The position numbers and the translations under genes are program-made. Below, piece by piece: positions 58,979-64,000 of a stretch of DNA of 64,000 bases. This stretch comes from Clonostachys chloroleuca (taxonomy: Eukaryota > Ascomycota > Sordariomycetes > Hypocreales > Bionectriaceae): assembly GCA_037952775.1 (NCBI GenBank), contig JBANAY010000001.1, positions 5,580,001 to 5,644,000 on the forward strand, given 5' to 3'. How positions within the stretch are numbered: position 1 is the first letter of the stretch; every line of letters begins with the position of its first letter. The notes under the pieces are model-generated. The model was not told where the DNA came from and searched no databases. It was given only the letters and a program-made list of their open reading frames with translations.

Positions 58979-60101
58979 TTACTCCTCTCGAGTATCAGCT
59001 TCAAGTGCTCCCATTGCCCAATCAGGTGCTCGCCCTCCAGCAACATTCTTGATGATGTTCCTAACCTCCGATTCCTCAGCATCGCTAAGCTGCACGCGGA
59101 GAGCTCCAAAATTCTCCTCCAAATATTTAATCCTCTTGGTACCGGGGATTGGAACAATATCGTCTCCCTGCTTCAAGAGCCAGGCAATGGCCAATTGCGC
59201 AGTCGTGCACCCCTTCTTCCTCGCGAGGGCTCCCAGTTGGTCCAGGAGGACTTGATTCTTCTTCAGATTTTCTTCAGCATACATGGGGAACATTGGACGA
59301 AAGTCCCCCTCACTGGAGATGGCATTTTGAGAAAGATTTCCGGTGAGGATCCCACGCCCCAGGGGGAGTAGGCGACCACGGTGACCCCCAGCTCGCGCGC
59401 TGTCTTCAAAATACCACCGGTGTTCTCGATATCAAGAACAAAAGCCGAGTATTCGGCCTGTATAGCGTCGATCTGTGCAACCTTGCAGGCCCGACGAAGC
59501 GTGCTTGCTGTTATTTCAGAAAGGCCAATATGCTTTATTTTTCCTTCCCTATAATAGCGTCAGCGAAAATTTGTCTCAATGTTATCCTTTCTCACATACG
59601 CTTTCAACTCTGCCATGGCCCGCACAGTTTCTTCAATAGGTGTCTCGGGATTTGCGCGGTGCATGTAGTAGAGGTCGATGTAGTCGGTACCGAGTATTCT
59701 CAGACTCTCCTCGCATGCCTTCCTGCAATATGCTGCTGAGCTGTCCACCTTGGAATAATCCGGGACATTCTTCACAATTCCAAACTTGCTCGCAAGGAAG
59801 ATCTGGTCTCGCTTGCCTGTTCGTTTGAACCATTTGCCTAACAGCTCCTCGTTGTCATTGTACATGCTATCTTATATTAGTACGCTACTGGTAGAAAGTA
59901 TACTGCCAGGGGAGATACATACTCGGCCGAGTCCCAATGATTGGCGCCCAGCTCAAGGGCACGGTCAAGCACAGCAAATCGTTCACTATCACTGGCTGTT
60001 GGGCCATACATCAAGCTCATGCCCATCAGTCCAAGCCCAAGTCGAGGAATTCGAGGAGCATCTTGACTAAGGCGGTTAAAGAGATTTCGTTGTTGCGACA
60101 T
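58979..60101 (-). CDS. Aldo/keto reductase (one frameshift)
   Basis: Three exons (60101-59923, 59866-59600, 59548-58979) make about 338 residues, the normal length. The catalytic set is visible: Asp and Tyr in WDSADMY (split by intron 1), Lys in LASKFG and His in YYMHRANPETPIEE. The NADPH-site sequences IPGTKRIKYLEENFGAL and GLSEITASTLRRA are typical of the YakC/AKR13-like branch. It reduces aldehydes or ketones with NADPH in the cytosol. Phase bookkeeping shows one missing base in the GGGGG run at 59362-59366 (coding-strand C run): before it the frame reads VTVVAYSP, after it the expected LTGNLSQNA continues only in the next frame. The run context favours a base-calling error. The gene lies next to a Zn2Cys6 regulator in the same orientation. 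Confidence 0.85.
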
Positions 60102-60515
60102 GATTTCTGCTAGATTGGATGATGAGGTTGTAGTTTACAAGTAGAGATGAAGATGTTGGTGAACAACTTTCTCGAAAGGCTTTATAGTTATCAAATTCGT
60201 TCTTGAATATTTCGAAACAAGTCAGCTATAAAGACGGAGATATGGTAAAATCAAACCAAACGGACATAAACAAGTATATCCGTGACTTCAGTTGACATCA
60301 AGCCAGTTTTTGAATAGTAGGTATCCTCTTGAGCTGTACTCGGAACTCCGAGTACCCAGAGCAAAAAGTGATCATTCAAAAAGGCTCCGACCAGTGCTAT
60401 AATTAGGTACAGTATGGATCTTTGATTGGTAGAAGCGTAAAGTCACCAAGATGAGAGCAATAAAATTCCCGGCGTCGGGGGATCGCTGATTGTTGTTGCT
60501 TTTTTAATCATTCAT
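60102..60515. promoter_or_regulatory. Presumed promoter of the aldo/keto reductase
   Basis: This 414-bp space lies between the regulator's stop and the reductase start, both on the minus strand. A short palindrome CTCGGAACTCCGAG is at 60340-60353: GCTGTACTCGGAACTCCGAGTAC includes CGGAACTCCG, an everted/inverted CGG pair of the kind Zn2Cys6 dimers bind. I see no gene. Confidence 0.45.
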
Positions 60516-61877
60516 CTATTCTATACAACTGACTGCGTTGACTGCCAAGATTGATTAGTATTAGAAGGAGGATGGGAACTGAGGCATAGTAGCTTACTTT
60601 CAGACATGAGCAACATCCCAAACTCATCTACTTCAGCGAGCCACATCTCGCTTCGATCATCCAGGCTTTCTCCATGCTTGATGTTAAAGAGCTCACTCAT
60701 TTTATAACCCCCGTCTTTCCACTGAGCCAGCCAATCGCCATATTGGCGCTTCCAAGATGCTTCATCTATCTCTGACCAAAGGTAGCCTGCAGCTGGAGCT
60801 GGCAATGGAGCTAGCTCAAAGCAGGTCAGAATGGGATATCCTTGGAGCAGCGACCACACCCATTCAATGTGATGTAGAGCAAGAATTGTCCGTCGTTTGG
60901 CGGATACGATGGCCCAGTCTTCCCACGGAGGCAAAACATGATCTATCTCATCCCTAATAAACATACCAGTGTTGGCAAGTCGATGCTTAACATCCCACAT
61001 TTCGACGAGAATTTGTGCACCTTCTGAAGGTGATACTGCTGGGGTCTTATTGCTTCCAAAAAGCAAAATTATCGCGAGAAGGAGAAGCGACTGTGTTGCG
61101 GCGAGGAGATCACTCCCGGTATAAGATTGATACTGGGCTCAACGTTGGCTTGTATGCGTGATGAATTAATTGCCTAACGTACCTGCTGCAGTAATCTTTT
61201 CACCTCTAGTTTGATAAGATCATGCACTAGGGCTCTACCACTATCCTCACACGCCATCCACGTTTTCAGTAGAGTGCTACCTTGGGCCAGTGGAAGCGGT
61301 AAACCCTGCGCAACCTGGAGATGATGAATAATGGGAGGAATCCGCGCAACGACAGGGCCTGCCATCATACGGGGCCACGATTGAAGGACTCGGATTACAA
61401 AGGACATGATGTGCCGGGCAGCCGGGCCGGTGGTTGCAGTGCTTGTTGAGTTCCCCAGTCTTGCTTGATTGCGCAGTCTTTCTATTACCAACTCAGGCGC
61501 TATCCTTTCATGCGGATGGACCCTGCTCGCTATCAATGATGGGCTTTGTTCTGAGTGGATAGTTGAAGACGGAAGAGATTGACTTTCACCAAGCGAACCT
61601 CCATACGGAGATGTGGTGACCTTTTCTCTGGAATCATCTTGAGATGTACATCCCAAGGTGGCCCTTGGCTGTACAGGTCCTGGGGGATGGTCCTGTAAAC
61701 CTGTGCCATTATCTACCTGAAAACCGCATTCGAGAGATCGGATTTGGCATCTTCCACAATGTGGGCGCCGTAGGTCACACTTCGATTTGGTGTGCGCACA
61801 TTGCCTACAGGCCTTCTGTCTCGATGGGGCTTTGATATTTCGCAGGCACCGCTTCCTGTGCCTTACCAGCGACGATT
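60516..61877 (-). CDS. Zn2Cys6 transcription factor (5' end unresolved)
   Basis: The zinc cluster reads clearly at about 61808-61730: CRQCAHTKSKC, then DLRRPHC, GRCQIRSLEC, with the standard C-x2-C-x6-C-x6-C-x2-C-x6-C spacing. A Ser/Pro-rich linker and helical blocks follow (IMSFVIRVLQSWPRMM, ACEDSGRALVHDLIKLEVKRLLQQ), continuing after a splice (61183 to 61132) with DLLAATQSLLLLAIILLFG and WEDWAIVSAKRRTILALHHIEWVW. This is the order of the DUF3468-like fungal regulators. Exon 2 runs 61132-60598 and a tiny last exon 60541-60516 adds eight codons. No ATG precedes the cluster in frame before a stop, so a short first exon must be spliced on, probably at an acceptor near 61878; its start is not identified. 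It is the natural candidate to control the adjacent aldo/keto reductase and transporter genes. Confidence 0.8.
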
Positions 61878-62374
61878 CTGAGCGAGTTACTGGTTAGTGC
61901 TTATCAATCCTCCATTTAGTGCTACTCACTTTGCGAAAATGTCTGGAAACATCGTGAGCACTTTCTCGAAGTGTCCGGGGAAGCCATGCCGCAGGTTTGA
62001 AGATGCCAAATCTCGGAAGTCCGGGTACCTTCGCAGGCCGAGCTTCAATAAATACGACATAAAGGAAACGGACAGTTTCACGCTAATAATAAGGGCTCGA
62101 TATGCACGAGGTCGGCGACCTGGCTGGTTCCGGAGTTCGGAGTTTTGGGTATGGGCCACGGGCTTAAGGCCATATAAGTCCGGTACGAGCGCCATCCCAT
62201 CTGTGGCAGGTAGAACCTTCATTTTCTACTATAGCATCTTATTGAGCATTGATGGTATTTAAGAATCTTGTTGTATCTATGGGAACTTCTGTCTCTTGAA
62301 TGCAGAGTAGCTAGTTATGAGTTCTATAGCGACGTCTGTCTTTGCGTCTGAGAAGTGCAATGCTTAAATGAACA
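61878..62374. other. Spacer holding the regulator's unresolved 5' end
   Basis: The missing first exon and promoter of the Zn2Cys6 gene should lie here. A 98-codon minus-strand frame (62222-61926) ends at a good GTGAGT donor but joins the zinc-cluster exon in the wrong phase, so I do not assign it. Otherwise it holds only the 3' flank of the transporter. Confidence 0.4.
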
Positions 62375-64000
62375 TTAGGTATCTACCGCTTTTGTTCGCT
62401 CTACAGCAACCTTCTTCGAATCATCTGAAGCCTCCTGGACTGCCAGATCGGGGCCTGACTCGGGAGCGACAACTGGGAGCTGGCTTTGCTTGCGCCGGTC
62501 ACGCCACAGAAGAATTTGGACGAGTGCTGTAATCAGAACTAGAAATCATGTCAGCTTAACGAATAGTATGATGGAATTGCACTCAAACTCACCCAAAAGG
62601 ACCTGTAGAACGGTAGACCAGATGAAGCCTTTCTTGGCTAGAGGAAAGTCTGTTGTCTTCCACACAAAGTTCGGAGCCTATTTGTTGCGTTAATGGTGAC
62701 TGCTTGACTGTTGAGATTTGCTTCAACTAAGTGACAATACTTACCACAGCTTGGACGACGTAGGCAAGATCATTGGCCGCGGCAACCAGCAAGGCTCTCT
62801 TCTCAGTATCGGCAGAACAGATTTCGTTGATCCAACTAAGGATGAGGGGTCCCGCTCCGTTCTATAGAAATGTGTCAGATCAGGGATGCCATTTACTACT
62901 ATTTGTCACTTACGCCAATATTGCTAAGCCAATACAATACCATGCGGCCTTTGATGTTGGAGTACAATGGAGTCTCCAATAGGGTTATATTTAGAACGAA
63001 CTACAGTCGTTGTTAGCACAAGGAGCTTTCCAATTTATCTCTGGAGTCTTACCGCGATCACTGCACCAGCGTAGATGAAGGGCCAGCGACGTCCCTTGCA
63101 AGGCCCATCTGAGAGCCAAGCCCAAATCAATGCCATGACAATGAAGATACCACTTGTTGGGAGAGGCACTGATCAGTGGTTAGTATGGTGCAACAAGAGC
63201 AGGGTGGATGGAGAATTCCTTACAATTGTTGATCTCGGGGACTGTGAAGGAAGTTCCGGGTACGGGAGGAGGGTTAGCGTTGAAGCTCTTCAGCCAGTAT
63301 CCCATCGGGGGCTGCAAGCTAGCGTTGTTCCAAATAACGTATACAAATGGCAACGTCCACGTGTGCCAGCTTTTGGCGATACGAAGAACCTTTGCTTTTG
63401 ACCAGGGCTGCCTGCCCGCTCGACCAACGGACGCCATCCTTCTCTTCGCGAGAACTTGTTCCGAGTCGGTTAACCACCACGTCTTCTTGTTGTCTTGGGG
63501 AAGATTGGGGAAGAAGATCCAGCCAGCAACGGCGATTGGAATTGTGATGATCCCGTCGATGATGAAAAGCCATCGCCCTATTAGAAAAAAGAAAGACGTT
63601 AGCATTGCAGAACCAAGATGTATGTGTCACTTCTTTTACTTACATCCGGATCGCCCTGCAACACCGTTGAGATTGGTATAGGCGGCAGACTGTAAAAAGC
63701 CGCTAAACATTGTGCCGACGGTGCCAAATAGCCAGAAAATCATGCCTCGCTTGCCAATCTCACGGGGCGTGTACCAAGAGCCGAGCAAGTAGTGCATGCC
63801 TGGGTAGAAGCCTGATCTACACAGCGGGTCAGCAGTTGCTCGAGACAAGAGGAGGTGGTCTTATCGTACTCGAAAAAGCCGACTAGAAATCTCAGTGCGT
63901 AGAGTGCCTGGTAAGATTGCACTGACGATGTGGCGAAAGTTGCGATGCCCCAGCCTACTTCAAGCGATGGAATAACCCAGCGAGGGGAAACTCGGGTCAG
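62375..64000 (-). CDS. Dal5-like MFS transporter, 5' end outside the window
   Basis: The gene enters from the right edge. Visible exons are 64000-63870, 63816-63644, 63577-63224, 63168-63053, 63000-62914, 62861-62745, 62677-62593 and 62538-62375. The start codon and first helices lie beyond 64000. The readable part starts at TRVSPRWVIPSLEVGWGI and contains YQALYALRFLVGFFESGFYPGMHYLLGSWY (helices 3-4 of the Dal5/TNA1 branch), YFPNLP-type central loop sequence GWIFFPNLPQDNKKTWWL, and the C-terminal block ERALLVAAANDLAY-like KRALLVAAANDLAYVVQA. A charged tail ends AVERTKAVDT. It should import a carboxylate such as a vitamin, allantoate or another organic anion by proton symport; the substrate is not predictable. 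It lies in the same orientation as the Zn2Cys6 gene and the aldo/keto reductase. No frame break is seen. Confidence 0.85.

Noticed and set aside
1..64000. tRNA, rRNA or CRISPR features
   Set aside because: No cloverleaf-like or repeat-spacer pattern was noticed on reading both strands; a covariance-model scan would be needed to exclude a tRNA in the long gaps.

Overview
The window is nuclear DNA of a filamentous ascomycete (Pezizomycotina); the genus cannot be settled from the sequence. Almost every gene has short introns of about 45-190 nt with GT..AG ends, often GTAAGT or GTATGT donors and CTAAC-like branch sites. The protein families are typically fungal: Zn2Cys6 and bZIP regulators, a highly reducing polyketide synthase, a CFEM/PTH11 receptor-like protein, a NACHT STAND protein and Dal5-type permeases. 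I saw no rRNA, tRNA, CRISPR array or intact transposon.

Left part (1-14.1 kb). A decayed aldehyde dehydrogenase and a GT31-like glycosyltransferase come first. A compact terpenoid-type cluster follows: bZIP regulator, NmrA-like reductase, PRISE-type reductase, class I terpene synthase and cytochrome P450. The bZIP and NmrA genes diverge from one promoter that holds a perfect TCACGTAAC/GTTACGTGA inverted repeat, the kind of site a bZIP protein could bind.

Middle part (15.3-28.8 kb). This looks like an amino-acid salvage block: a D-amino-acid oxidase, a 5-oxoprolinase divergent from an allantoate-type permease, and a peroxisomal (SKL-ended) fructosyl-amino-acid/sarcosine oxidase divergent from a Zn2Cys6 regulator. 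Both divergent promoters are rich in HGATAR motifs, as expected for GATA-factor (AreA/NIT2) nitrogen control.

Polyketide part (29.1-44.0 kb). A NACHT protein, a stand-alone adenylating enzyme and a highly reducing PKS (KS-AT-DH-MT-ER-KR-ACP, about 2,529 aa, no release domain) lie in tandem on the minus strand.

Right part (44-64 kb). Gene density drops. The genes are a CFEM/PTH11-like membrane protein, an unknown Q-rich protein, a tubulin-tyrosine-ligase-like protein, a paraoxonase-like hydrolase, an aldo/keto reductase, a second Zn2Cys6 regulator and a partial Dal5-like transporter running off the right edge.

Sequence quality. Five otherwise well-conserved genes contain six single-base frameshifts. 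Nearly all sit in short homopolymer or simple runs (near 7591, 11075, 19075, 21240, 41915 and 59364). The common pattern suggests base-calling errors rather than six independent mutations, so I annotate these genes as CDS with a caveat. Exon boundaries were worked out by hand from splice signals and phase bookkeeping.
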